From an uncultured Phascolarctobacterium sp. (GTDB lineage Bacteria > Bacillota > Negativicutes > Acidaminococcales > Acidaminococcaceae), in NCBI GenBank assembly GCA_905207485.1, contig CAJLLL010000006.1, forward strand, positions 1 through 44,543: DNA of 44,543 nucleotides. Direction: 5' to 3'. Below, piece by piece: positions 33,699-41,197 of the stretch (positions within the stretch are counted from its first letter, which is position 1; each line of letters starts with the position of its first letter). Under the pieces are notes generated by a model, which saw nothing but the letters and a program-made list of their open reading frames with translations, had not been told where the DNA came from and searched no databases. Position numbers and translations under genes: made by a program.

Positions 33699-35003
33699 AT
33701 GAATTATAATGAAAGTTTGGTTTATCTGGACAGCCTTGGCAAATTTGGCATTAAATTGGGGATGGAGCGTATTGAAGCGCTGCTGAAAGAACTGGACAAT
33801 CCGCAGGATAAAATAAAAACGGTGCATGTAACCGGCACTAACGGCAAAGGTTCTGTCAGCAGCATGATTGCCAATATTTTGCTGGCGAGCAATTTAAAAG
33901 TTGGCAAGTTCATATCGCCGCATCTTGTAAAATATAATGAGCGTATCAGCATTAACAATAACGATATTAGCGATGATGCTTTTGCATTGGTCATCAGCGC
34001 CGTAAAAAAAGCTGCTGACAGCATTGTTGAAAAAGGCGTATGTGAACAGCCAACACAGTTTGAAGTTTTAACGGCTGCTGCATTTTTGCATTTTGCACTG
34101 GAAAAGGTTGATTACGCCGTTATTGAAGTAGGCCTTGGGGGACTTTGGGACAGTACTAACGTGATTACGCCTGTGGTAAGTGTTATTACCAATGTTGCTC
34201 TCGACCACTGTGATAAACTTGGCAATACAATTGAACGCATTGCCATGCAGAAGGCGGGCATTATAAAAGAAAACGTGCCGGTTGTTACCGCAGCGGAAGG
34301 TGATGATGCTATTGGGCCTATCCGTGCAGTGAGCATGTTTAAGCAGGCACGCCTTTATATTTACGGCCGCGCTTTTTGGGGTGAAGAAAAAGAAAGCAGC
34401 ATGGATGGGCAAACTTTTACCCTGCACGCCGGTGATGTGTACAGCAGCGATTATACCATCAAACTTCCGGGCGAGCATCAGATAGCCAACGCTTCTGTGG
34501 CTGTTGTTGCGGCTAAACTGGTATCCAAGCAGGATGACCGCATTAACGAACTGGCTCTGCATATCGGCGTTGCCAATACTTTTTGGCCCGGCCGCTTGGA
34601 ACGCATTGCCCAAAAGCCGGATGTTATTTTGGACGGAGCGCATAATCCCAACGGAGCAGAAGCATTGCGCAAAGCGCTTGATAAATATTACCCAACGCAG
34701 AAAAGAGTTTTTGTTATCGGTATGATGGGCGATAAAGATATGCAGCATGTACTGCATACCATTGTGCGCCCGATGGATTTGGCGTATACGGTGCCGGCAG
34801 ACAGTAGCGAGCGTGCTGCCAGGCCGGAAGTTCTTGCCGGCATTATCGGCGCAAACGCCGCACCTTGCGAAGATGTTTATGAAGCCTACCTGAAAGCCGT
34901 GCAGGAAGCCGGAGATGACGGTGTAGTTGTAGTTTGCGGTTCGCTGTATTTGGTAGGTACTTTTAAGGCAAGGCTGATTGCCGAAAGAAACGGTGGCAAC
35001 TGA
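33699..35003 (+). CDS. folC: Bifunctional folylpolyglutamate/dihydrofolate synthase
   Basis: 434 residues. Mur-ligase-fold ATP enzyme adding glutamate to dihydropteroate and folates. P-loop T-G-T-N-G-K-G-S (45-52), S-P-H-L-V-K-Y-N-E-R-I (family signature), E-V-G-L-G-G-L-W-D-S-T-N, the Mur-type L-D-G-A-H-N-P-N-G-A near 310-320. An open frame begins 20 codons earlier inside the terminator; GGGAGAAG before the ATG at 33699 decides the start. The stop overlaps the start of the next gene by one base (TGATG), so both are coupled in translation. valS-folC adjacency is common in Firmicutes. Confidence 0.95.
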   Translation: MNYNESLVYLDSLGKFGIKLGMERIEALLKELDNPQDKIKTVHVTGTNGKGSVSSMIANILLASNLKVGKFISPHLVKYNERISINNNDISDDAFALVISAVKKAADSIVEKGVCEQPTQFEVLTAAAFLHFALEKVDYAVIEVGLGGLWDSTNVITPVVSVITNVALDHCDKLGNTIERIAMQKAGIIKENVPVVTAAEGDDAIGPIRAVSMFKQARLYIYGRAFWGEEKESSMDGQTFTLHAGDVYSSDYTIKLPGEHQIANASVAVVAAKLVSKQDDRINELALHIGVANTFWPGRLERIAQKPDVILDGAHNPNGAEALRKALDKYYPTQKRVFVIGMMGDKDMQHVLHTIVRPMDLAYTVPADSSERAARPEVLAGIIGANAAPCEDVYEAYLKAVQEAGDDGVVVVCGSLYLVGTFKARLIAERNGGN

Positions 35004-36313
35004 TGGGCGCTGTTACAAAATACCACAGTGCAGAAAAATATGTATACCTGCTTTTGCTGTTTACGGCAGCGGTAATACCAATTAGCCAGGTTTTTACACT
35101 GTTTATGGTGGCGGTAACTTTTGTGGCAGGTTTTGCGGTTGCCGTTAAATACCACAAATTGCCGCGTGTGCCTGTACTGCCGCTTCCATTGCAAATGCTG
35201 CTGTATCTTTTGTTTGCCATAACATGGTTTTCATTGCGCTTTTCGGCAGATGAGGCAGTATCTTCTTATAATTTTGGTTATGTTGTAGGTCAGTATGTTT
35301 TAATGGTTTGGCTGGTTTTGCATTATGGAGGCGATGGCAGGCTTGATTTTGAATGGAATAAGCCGAAAGAATGGCCGCGCCCCATACAGCTTTTGGCAGC
35401 TATATTAATAGTTGGTTTTGCCAATGGCTTGTTTGGCATTTATCAGCATTTTACGGGTGTTGTGCCAACTGACCCATGGGTGGATACGGCGGCGTTTCCG
35501 GAACTTAAAACACGTGTAGTTGGTACGCTTATAAATCCTAATATTTTTGCGGGCTATCTTGTTTTGCTGCTTAGCTTTGCGGTACCGTTCATTAAAATAA
35601 CAACTGGCAAAATACGCATTTTTTTGCTGGCGGTGGCAGCAGTATTCGGCATAAGCCTTATTTATACCTTTTCGCGCGGCAACTGGGTTGCATGTGCATG
35701 TGCCATGGGTCTTTACTTTTTGTTTTTCTGGCGCAAATGGCTCATTCCGCTTGGCGCGGCAGCGGTTGGCGGTGTTTATTTTATGCAGGGAGCGGTTTTG
35801 CACAGGCTGATGTCTATTTTTGGCACGCAGGATACAAGCGTTGCTCTGCGTTTTGCTTACCTTAAAAGTACGCTTTTTATTATTGAAGAACATCCTTTTG
35901 GGGTTGGCTGGTACGGGTTTCAATATATTTATCCGGAATACGATTTTTATTTAAACAACCCCAATGTAATTATGTACCATTGCCATAACTTAATGCTTAA
36001 CATTTTGGCAGAACTTGGCTGGCATGGGCTGATAGTTTTTGTGCTGATACTTATGTTTTTTGCATGGCATGCTTACAAGCTGGCGCGTTTTGGCGTGCGT
36101 CCATGGCTGCGTGCCGTGGGGCAGGGGTACTTGGCGGCATTGGCTGGCATATTGGCAGGCGGCCTTACTGACCATGTATATTTTAATATGGACATGGGGC
36201 TTTTGTTCTGGTGCGTATCAATGATGATGATGCAGTGCAGCCTTGTAAACAGGCTTTCGCCGCACGAACGGAAGAAAATTGCTTTACATACGGGAACAGA
36301 CACGTTACAATAA
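35003..36313 (+). CDS. O-antigen ligase / polymerase-like membrane protein
   Basis: 436 residues, about eleven hydrophobic segments. The large periplasmic loop and following text (H-P-F-G-V-G-W-Y-G-F, then M-Y-H-C-H-N-L-M-L-N-I-L-A-E-L-G-W-H-G) fit the Wzy_C/WaaL fold (PF04932), where the conserved H-N...E-x-G element belongs to the ligase active region. R-G-N-W-V (T-F-S-R-G-N-W) is also typical of this superfamily. Members ligate O-antigen to lipid A core or polymerise surface glycans. No other polysaccharide genes are near. Start overlaps the folC stop, so both are probably in one operon; the pairing is functionally unexplained. IctB-like proteins of unknown role are an alternative. Confidence 0.82.
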   Translation: MGAVTKYHSAEKYVYLLLLFTAAVIPISQVFTLFMVAVTFVAGFAVAVKYHKLPRVPVLPLPLQMLLYLLFAITWFSLRFSADEAVSSYNFGYVVGQYVLMVWLVLHYGGDGRLDFEWNKPKEWPRPIQLLAAILIVGFANGLFGIYQHFTGVVPTDPWVDTAAFPELKTRVVGTLINPNIFAGYLVLLLSFAVPFIKITTGKIRIFLLAVAAVFGISLIYTFSRGNWVACACAMGLYFLFFWRKWLIPLGAAAVGGVYFMQGAVLHRLMSIFGTQDTSVALRFAYLKSTLFIIEEHPFGVGWYGFQYIYPEYDFYLNNPNVIMYHCHNLMLNILAELGWHGLIVFVLILMFFAWHAYKLARFGVRPWLRAVGQGYLAALAGILAGGLTDHVYFNMDMGLLFWCVSMMMMQCSLVNRLSPHERKKIALHTGTDTLQ

Positions 36314-36347
36314 AATCAGAAAAATTTTAAATTTTATGGAGGACGAA

Positions 36348-36716
36348 ATGAATTTAAAGGATGTACAGAGGGTTTTAAAAGCAAAAATCCTTGTGGGAGA
36401 AGAATTTATGGAGCGCCCGGTAGAAACCTGCTGCGGCAGTGACCTGATGAGTGATGTACTGGCTTTTACCAAATGCAACACCCTTTTGTGTACAGGCCTT
36501 ACAAATATACAGGTCATCCGCACGGCGGGAATTACTGATTTGTGCGGGATTGTTATTGCGCGCGGCAAGCTGCCTTCGCCGGACTTTTTAAATTTTGCGC
36601 GCGAGGCTGATATGCCGGTGCTTTCTACCAACTTAACACTGTTTGATGCCTGCGGTTTGCTGTATTTGGCAGGTCTGCGCGGCTGCTCGCAGGAAAAAGG
36701 GGGCAGCGGCTTATGA
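36348..36716 (+). CDS. DRTGG-domain protein 1, hydrogenase locus
   Basis: 122 residues. GGAGG (36338-36342) decides the ATG at 36348 over upstream in-frame ATGs. The sequence C-G-S-D-L-M-S-D-V-L-A-F, then L-L-C-T-G-L-T-N-I-Q-V-I-R-T-A, I-V-I-A-R-G-K, and M-P-V-L-S-T-N-L-T-L-F-D-A-C-G-x-L-Y matches the small DRTGG (PF07085) proteins that accompany hydrogenase and acetyltransferase genes and are thought to be ligand-sensing modules. Five cysteines, including C-C-G near residue 28, are unusual for such a small domain and could sense redox state. The stop overlaps the next start (ATGA). Confidence 0.85.
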   Translation: MNLKDVQRVLKAKILVGEEFMERPVETCCGSDLMSDVLAFTKCNTLLCTGLTNIQVIRTAGITDLCGIVIARGKLPSPDFLNFAREADMPVLSTNLTLFDACGLLYLAGLRGCSQEKGGSGL

Positions 36717-37156
36717 CTGAAGCAAAATCAGTAAAAATGAGTTATGATGTTGCCGGCGGTGATTTTGACCGTGCAGGCGAGGCTTCCGGCAATATTAAAC
36801 GCATGCTGCAAAAAATCGGCGTGCCGGCTGATATTGTGCGCCGTATTGCCATCGGCACTTATGAGGCGGAAATGAATGTCATAATTCATGCCGGCGGCGG
36901 TACTGTAAACGCCGAAATTTTTACAGACCACACGGTAATTAATATTACCGACCACGGCCCCGGCATACCGGATATTAAACTGGCCATGCAGGAAGGCTGG
37001 TCTACCGCTCCTGATTATATCCGCCAGATGGGATTTGGCGCTGGCATGGGCCTGCCCAATATGATGAAGTGCAGCGATAAATTTGATATTCAGTCTAAAA
37101 TTGGTGAAGGCACTTCTATTACTATGGAGTTTAACCATATCAGCGAAGATTTATAA
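36713..37156 (+). CDS. RsbW/SpoIIAB-like serine kinase ATPase (GHKL)
   Basis: 147 residues. GHKL ATPase fold of the anti-sigma kinase type: N-box E-A-E-M-N-V-I-I-H-A (about 51-60), G1 D-H-G-P-G-I-P-D, and lid/G2 G-F-G-A-G-M-G-L-P-N-M. The D-x-G-P-G-I-x-D text and N-box form with A-E/M-N are typical of RsbW-like proteins, which phosphorylate a partner Ser/Thr protein or bind a sigma factor. No anti-anti-sigma gene is adjacent. Within the hydrogenase operon it may phosphorylate or sense through the DRTGG or hydrogenase-like partner. Translationally coupled to the gene before; 14 bases from the next. Confidence 0.88.
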   Translation: MTEAKSVKMSYDVAGGDFDRAGEASGNIKRMLQKIGVPADIVRRIAIGTYEAEMNVIIHAGGGTVNAEIFTDHTVINITDHGPGIPDIKLAMQEGWSTAPDYIRQMGFGAGMGLPNMMKCSDKFDIQSKIGEGTSITMEFNHISEDL

Positions 37157-37170
37157 AAGAGGTGATATAA

Positions 37171-38556
37171 TTGGCAGAAGGTTATATTCACTCTGTCCGG
37201 TTTGTGCGCTCTAAATGCAAGGGCTGCGTAACCTGCGTTAAGGCGTGTCCTACCGATGCTATCCGCGTACGCAACGGCAAGGCGGAACTTATACCGTCGC
37301 GCTGCATAGATTGCGGCGAATGTATGCGCCGCTGTGCATATCACGCAGTTGAAGCATATTCTGATAAACTGGAAGAAATACAAAAATACCAATATAATAT
37401 CGTTTTGCCGCCTCCTTCGCTGTATGCGCAGTTTCCGGCGGATATCACGGAAGAAACCATACGCGGCGGCCTGAGCAATCTTGGCTTTGACGAGATTTTT
37501 GATGTAGCCGTTGCGTCTGAATATATATCGCTTGAAATAGCGGATTATATTAAAAATTATAAAGGCGGGCGCAAACCGCTTATTTCCTGCGCCTGCCCGG
37601 CAGTGCTGCGGCTTATTCAGGTAAAATTCCCCGAACTTATTAAGCAGGTTGTGCCTGTATTGCCGCCTGTGGAAGCCGCTGCGGTTTATGTTAAAAAAGA
37701 AGCGGTAGAACGTTTAAAACTTGATGCTTCGCAGATAGGCGTATGGTTTTTGGCGCCCTGCCCGTCTAAAAACGCTAATATACGCCAGTCGGTTGACGTT
37801 GTCCATACCCAGCTGACCGGCAGCATTGCCATTTCAGAAATTTACGGCAAACTGATGCGCAGCATAGGCAGCGTGAAAGAGAGCAAAAAAATAACGGCTT
37901 CGTCATCTTACGGTATGGGTTGGGGCAGTTATGGCGGCGAACTTGCTGCCATTGGCATCAAAAACGGTTTGGCTGTGCATGGCATTGAAAACGTATATGA
38001 CGTTTTGGAACAGATTTCCATGAACAAAATGCCGGACGTTGATTATGTGGAGTGTCTTGCTTGCAGCGGCGGCTGCATTGGCGGCCCGCTGACGGCGGAA
38101 AATAAATTTGTGGCAGAAAAGAATCTTAAACTGCGCCTTGTGCGGATGCGGGAACAGGAACCTGCAGACCGCCTTGAGGCAATGGCAGCCAGCATGGTTT
38201 GCGATGGTTTCCCGAAATCCGGTTCTTATGTAAAAAAACTGGTTCCGCGGCCAATGATGCAGCTGGACGACGATATTATGGAAGCCATGAAAAAATTTGA
38301 ACGGATGGAAGAAGTTCTGAATTCACTGCCCGGCCTTGACTGCGGTGCCTGCGGCGCGCCGAACTGCCAGTGCCTTGCGGAAGATATTGTGCAGGGCAAG
38401 GCAACGGAAATAGACTGCATTTTTAAACTGCGTGCCAGTGTAAAAAAACTGGCGCAGGGCATGCTGGAACTTGCCAAGCAGATACCTATTTCCAATGAAG
38501 GCATGGATTTAAACGATAACGGAGAAGAAAAAGATGCAGATAAAGGAAGTAATTAA
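37171..38556 (+). CDS. Sensory-type [FeFe]-hydrogenase-like Fe-S protein
   Basis: 461 residues, TTG start supported by AGAGGTGAT. N-terminal double [4Fe-4S] ferredoxin (C16, C19, C22, C26; C45, C48, C51, C55), a shortened H-cluster domain (about 90-330), then a C-terminal Fe-S motif C391-G-A-C394-x4-C399 (PF04060-like) with a later Cys near 416. H-cluster motifs are altered: S-C140-A-C142-P instead of T-S-C-(C/S)-P-G-W, A-P-C197-P-S-K instead of M-P-C-T-A-K, and E-C-L-A-C298-S-G-G-C302 instead of E-V-M-A-C-P-G-G-C. Ala at 141 recalls sensory HydS proteins, where the proton-relay Cys is Ala. It lacks the PAS domain often found at the C-terminus of such proteins. Probably a low-activity H2 or redox sensor. 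Confidence 0.85.
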   Translation: MAEGYIHSVRFVRSKCKGCVTCVKACPTDAIRVRNGKAELIPSRCIDCGECMRRCAYHAVEAYSDKLEEIQKYQYNIVLPPPSLYAQFPADITEETIRGGLSNLGFDEIFDVAVASEYISLEIADYIKNYKGGRKPLISCACPAVLRLIQVKFPELIKQVVPVLPPVEAAAVYVKKEAVERLKLDASQIGVWFLAPCPSKNANIRQSVDVVHTQLTGSIAISEIYGKLMRSIGSVKESKKITASSSYGMGWGSYGGELAAIGIKNGLAVHGIENVYDVLEQISMNKMPDVDYVECLACSGGCIGGPLTAENKFVAEKNLKLRLVRMREQEPADRLEAMAASMVCDGFPKSGSYVKKLVPRPMMQLDDDIMEAMKKFERMEEVLNSLPGLDCGACGAPNCQCLAEDIVQGKATEIDCIFKLRASVKKLAQGMLELAKQIPISNEGMDLNDNGEEKDADKGSN

Positions 38557-38878
38557 CAGTTTAAACCTTAATTTATTAACGCATACCGGCGATATGCAGA
38601 CTGAAGTTACCGGCGGCTATGCTTCTGATTTGTTAAGTAATGTAATGGGGCAGGCTGAGCCGGGCATGGTGTGGGTAACTATGCAGGGGCATCAGAATGT
38701 AGCTGCGGTGGCATCTTTAATAGGCCTTGCGGCAGTTATTGTTGCCGGCGGGGCTCCTGTGGAGGAAGATACCCTGAAAAAAGCCGATGCCAACAATATT
38801 AATATTGCTGCTACCGATTTGCCTGCTTATGTTGTTGCCGGGCAGTTATATGCCCTTGGCATTACCAACGGAAAATGA
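38534..38878 (+). CDS. DRTGG-domain protein 2, hydrogenase locus
   Basis: 114 residues, starting inside the end of the preceding gene (23-base overlap), GGAGAAG upstream. Pattern: T-G-G-Y-A-S-D-L-L-S-N-V-M-G, G-M-V-W-V-T-M-Q-G-H-Q-N-V-A-A-V-A-S-L, A-V-I-V-A-G-G, then L-P-A-Y-V-V-A-G-Q-L-Y. It is a full DRTGG-like domain but not a duplicate of the first one and has no Cys. The overlap with both neighbours (its end overlaps the PHP gene by four bases) suggests equal amounts of the three products. Confidence 0.85.
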   Translation: MQIKEVINSLNLNLLTHTGDMQTEVTGGYASDLLSNVMGQAEPGMVWVTMQGHQNVAAVASLIGLAAVIVAGGAPVEEDTLKKADANNINIAATDLPAYVVAGQLYALGITNGK

Positions 38879-39642
38879 AAACGCTGCTGGCTGATTTTCA
38901 TATCCATACATTGCTTTCGCCATGTGCGGAAATTGAAATGACACCGCACCATATCGTGCTGCGGGCAGCGCAGTACGGCGTTGATGCCGTTGCCATTACA
39001 GACCATAACGCTTCTGCTAATGCCGCTGCGGCAGTAAAAGCTGCAGAACAGTACGGCATAAAGGTTTTTCCGGGCATGGAAGTTGAATGCCGCGAAGAAG
39101 CGCATATAGTAGTTTTGTTTGATACGCTTGAGCAGCTTGCTGACTGGCAAAAGATTGTGGATGCCAATATGAGCGGCTTAAAAAATAATGCGGAACGTTT
39201 TGGTGCTCAGTTTATTGTCGACGATGATGATAACTTTGTTGCCGAAGAAGAACGTATGCTTTTGGGGCCGTTAAAACTGCCTGCGTATGATGTTATTCAG
39301 AAAGTAAATGCTCTTGGCGGTATGGCGATAGCCGCACATGTTGACAGGCCTTCTTACAGCCTTTTAATGCAGCTTGGTTTTTTGCCGTCCGATATGGGGC
39401 TTGCTGCGGCGGAAATCAGCAGGGCAGGGTTAAAGGAATTAAAAGAGCAGAAATTAAAAATGCCACTTGGCGGGCTGAACTATGTTACCAGCAGCGATGC
39501 GCATATGATGGACAGCTTTATTGACGGGCCTAAAAACCTTATTACGGTTGAAGATTTGACCGTTGCAGAACTCAGGCTCGCCATAAACGGCATTGATGGG
39601 CGAAGCTGGCAGCCCGGGTGTTTTATACAAAATACAGATTGA
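38875..39642 (+). CDS. PHP-domain phosphoesterase, hydrogenase locus
   Basis: 255 residues. Metal-dependent PHP (histidinol-phosphatase-like) fold: D-F-H-I-H-T-L-L-S-P-C at residues 7-17, I-T-D-H-N at about 42, G-M-E-V-E-C, the H in A-A-H-V-D, and S-S-D-A-H near 215. All metal ligands expected for a TrpH/YciV-like nuclease or phosphoesterase are present. Such PHP genes recur beside [FeFe]-hydrogenase genes in Clostridia and Negativicutes. The substrate (a nucleotide, a phosphoprotein or RNA end) is unknown. Start overlaps the preceding stop (ATGA). Confidence 0.88.
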   Translation: MKTLLADFHIHTLLSPCAEIEMTPHHIVLRAAQYGVDAVAITDHNASANAAAAVKAAEQYGIKVFPGMEVECREEAHIVVLFDTLEQLADWQKIVDANMSGLKNNAERFGAQFIVDDDDNFVAEEERMLLGPLKLPAYDVIQKVNALGGMAIAAHVDRPSYSLLMQLGFLPSDMGLAAAEISRAGLKELKEQKLKMPLGGLNYVTSSDAHMMDSFIDGPKNLITVEDLTVAELRLAINGIDGRSWQPGCFIQNTD

Positions 39643-39681
39643 AATAGTATACGCTGTTTAAAGTATACACAGCAAATAGTA

Positions 39682-39710
39682 TTGCATATATAACATCATT
39701 TTGATATAGT
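39682..39710 (+). promoter_or_regulatory. Promoter of hydC and downstream genes
   Basis: TTGCAT (39682-39687), 17-base spacer, TATAGT (39705-39710) with extended -10 TG (39702-39703). Upstream, GTATAC occurs twice (39647-39652 and 39663-39668) and GCTGT/ACAGC forms a dyad around the second copy, a possible operator. It is not a Rex box. Confidence 0.55.
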
Positions 39711-39754
39711 TATAATTGTACATTTAATATTGAAAGATAAGGAGAGAATGTACC

Positions 39755-40252
39755 ATGAGCTTTGTGGAGAGAACTTGCAGCTGCTGCGGCGGCGAAAATC
39801 CGGAAAAGACCCGCATTGACGCTATCCTTGGCAAATACGCAGGCGTTAAGGGCGCTTTAATTCCGATTTTGCAGGAAGTACAGTCCCTTTATAATTATCT
39901 GCCTAAAGATGCATTGGAATATGTTGCCAAACAAACCGGCACGCCCATCTCGCAAATTTACGGCGTTGTAACTTTTTATTCTCAGTTCCATCTTAATCCG
40001 CGCGGGCGCAATATAATCCGCGTATGCCAGGGTACTGCCTGCCATGTACGCGGCGGCAAAACAATTTTACAGGCTCTGGAAAAAGAACTGGATATTAAAG
40101 CCGGACATACCACGGATGACCTGCGCTTTACCCTGGAAACGGTTGCCTGCATCGGTGCATGCGGCCTGGCGCCTGTTATGCAGGTTAATGATGATACGCA
40201 CGGACGCCTTACGCCGGATAAATTAAAGGCTATTTTGGCAAAATACCAGTAA
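39755..40252 (+). CDS. hydC: HydC, NuoE-like [2Fe-2S] subunit of bifurcating hydrogenase
   Basis: 165 residues. Thioredoxin-like [2Fe-2S] protein carrying electrons between the flavin subunit and the H-cluster subunit. Ligands C91-x4-C96 (C-Q-G-T-A-C) and C132-x3-C136 (C-I-G-A-C) are intact. The helical N-terminal part (L-I-P-I-L-Q-E-V-Q-x-x-Y-x-Y-L) and Y-G-V-V-T-F-Y are typical of NuoE. An extra N-terminal C-S-C-C-G-G (8-13) is unusual and could bind metal. AAGGAGAG precedes the ATG, and it has its own promoter. Confidence 0.93.
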   Translation: MSFVERTCSCCGGENPEKTRIDAILGKYAGVKGALIPILQEVQSLYNYLPKDALEYVAKQTGTPISQIYGVVTFYSQFHLNPRGRNIIRVCQGTACHVRGGKTILQALEKELDIKAGHTTDDLRFTLETVACIGACGLAPVMQVNDDTHGRLTPDKLKAILAKYQ

Positions 40253-40254
40253 TT

Positions 40255-40809
40255 ATGAGAGAACTTTCACTGCATATACTGGATTTGGCGCAAAACTCGA
40301 TTGAGGCAGGCGCACGCCATTTAAAAATAGATATTAATGAAAATGAAAACGGCTATTTTATTTTTTCCATTGCGGATGACGGCCGCGGTATGACGGAAGA
40401 AATGGTTAAAAAAGTTCGTGACCCGTTTGTTACAACCCGCCTTACCCGTAAGGTTGGCATGGGCATACCGTTTATGGATATGGTAACAGCGCAGTGCGGC
40501 GGCTATTTTGATATTAAATCAAAGCCGGGAGAAGGGACGGAAGTTAAGGCTGCTTTTAAGGCAGATAACATTGACCGCCCTCCGCTTGGCGATATAGCTG
40601 GCAGCATTGCCGTGCTGCTGGCGGGAGCGCCGCAAGTAGAACTGGTTTTTACTTATAATGCCGCAGGCGGCAGCTTTGTTTTTGATACGCAGGATGTGCG
40701 TGCCGTGTTGGGTGATGAAACTGATTTTGCCCATCCGGAAATTTACCGCTGGACGGAGGACTATCTGAGGCAGCAGCTTAACGCGCTGCATGCCGGTCAG
40801 GAGGATTGA
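40255..40809 (+). CDS. GHKL ATP-binding protein, hydrogenase locus
   Basis: 184 residues. Histidine-kinase-type ATPase domain only: N-box D-L-A-Q-N-S-I-E-A-G-A (10-20), G1 A-D-D-G-R-G-M (about 40), F/lid region with D-P-F-V-T-T-R, G2 G-M-G-I-P-F-M. There is no dimerisation/phosphoacceptor His domain and no sensor domain. The C-terminal 70 residues are a separate small domain. It starts two bases after the hydC stop and has no clear ribosome binding site, so translation is probably coupled. Similar stand-alone ATPases occur in hydrogenase operons of Clostridia; role unknown, distinct in sequence from the RsbW-like ATPase at 36713. Confidence 0.88.
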   Translation: MRELSLHILDLAQNSIEAGARHLKIDINENENGYFIFSIADDGRGMTEEMVKKVRDPFVTTRLTRKVGMGIPFMDMVTAQCGGYFDIKSKPGEGTEVKAAFKADNIDRPPLGDIAGSIAVLLAGAPQVELVFTYNAAGGSFVFDTQDVRAVLGDETDFAHPEIYRWTEDYLRQQLNALHAGQED

Positions 40810-40810
40810 A

Positions 40811-41179
40811 ATGAAAACACTGGAAGACCTTAGGGCTTTGCGTGAAAAGCTTAAAAATGATATTAAAGTGCGCCAGAGCAGCAGCACAAAAATTATTATC
40901 GGTATGGGCACCTGCGGCATTGCTGCCGGTGCGCGCGAGGTAATGAAAGCCGTGCTTGACGAACTTGCCGTGCGCAATTTGAACGATGTGCAGGTGCAGC
41001 AGACCGGCTGCATCGGCATGTGCGAAAAAGAAGTGCTGGTTGATGTTGTGCGTCCCGGAGAGCCGCGCATTACTTACGGCAAGGTAAAACCTGCCGATGT
41101 GAAAAAAATCATTGCCGAACATGTTGTTAACGGCAGGGTAGTAGAGGAGCTTGTCGTAGGCAAGATAGAACAGGAATAA
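40811..41179 (+). CDS. (2Fe-2S) thioredoxin-like ferredoxin, hydrogenase locus
   Basis: 122 residues. GGAGG places the start at 40811, overlapping nothing but one base after the previous stop. Sequence G-M-G-T-C-G-I-A-A-G-A-R-E-V and Q-T-G-C-I-G-M-C matches the small (2Fe-2S) ferredoxins seen in hydrogenase and NADP-reducing (HndB-like) operons. Only three Cys are visible, one in the first motif and two in the second, so the cluster would need a fourth ligand from elsewhere or the protein may be a cluster-free relay; many relatives seem to share this. HndB-like subunit is the closest functional label. Confidence 0.85.
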   Translation: MKTLEDLRALREKLKNDIKVRQSSSTKIIIGMGTCGIAAGAREVMKAVLDELAVRNLNDVQVQQTGCIGMCEKEVLVDVVRPGEPRITYGKVKPADVKKIIAEHVVNGRVVEELVVGKIEQE

Positions 41180-41197
41180 AATCGGGGAGGGTTTTTT

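Noticed and set aside
39643..39681. Rex (NADH-sensing) operator upstream of hydC
   Set aside because: The GTATAC repeats and GCTGT/ACAGC dyad do not match the TTGTGA-n6-TCACAA type Rex site.
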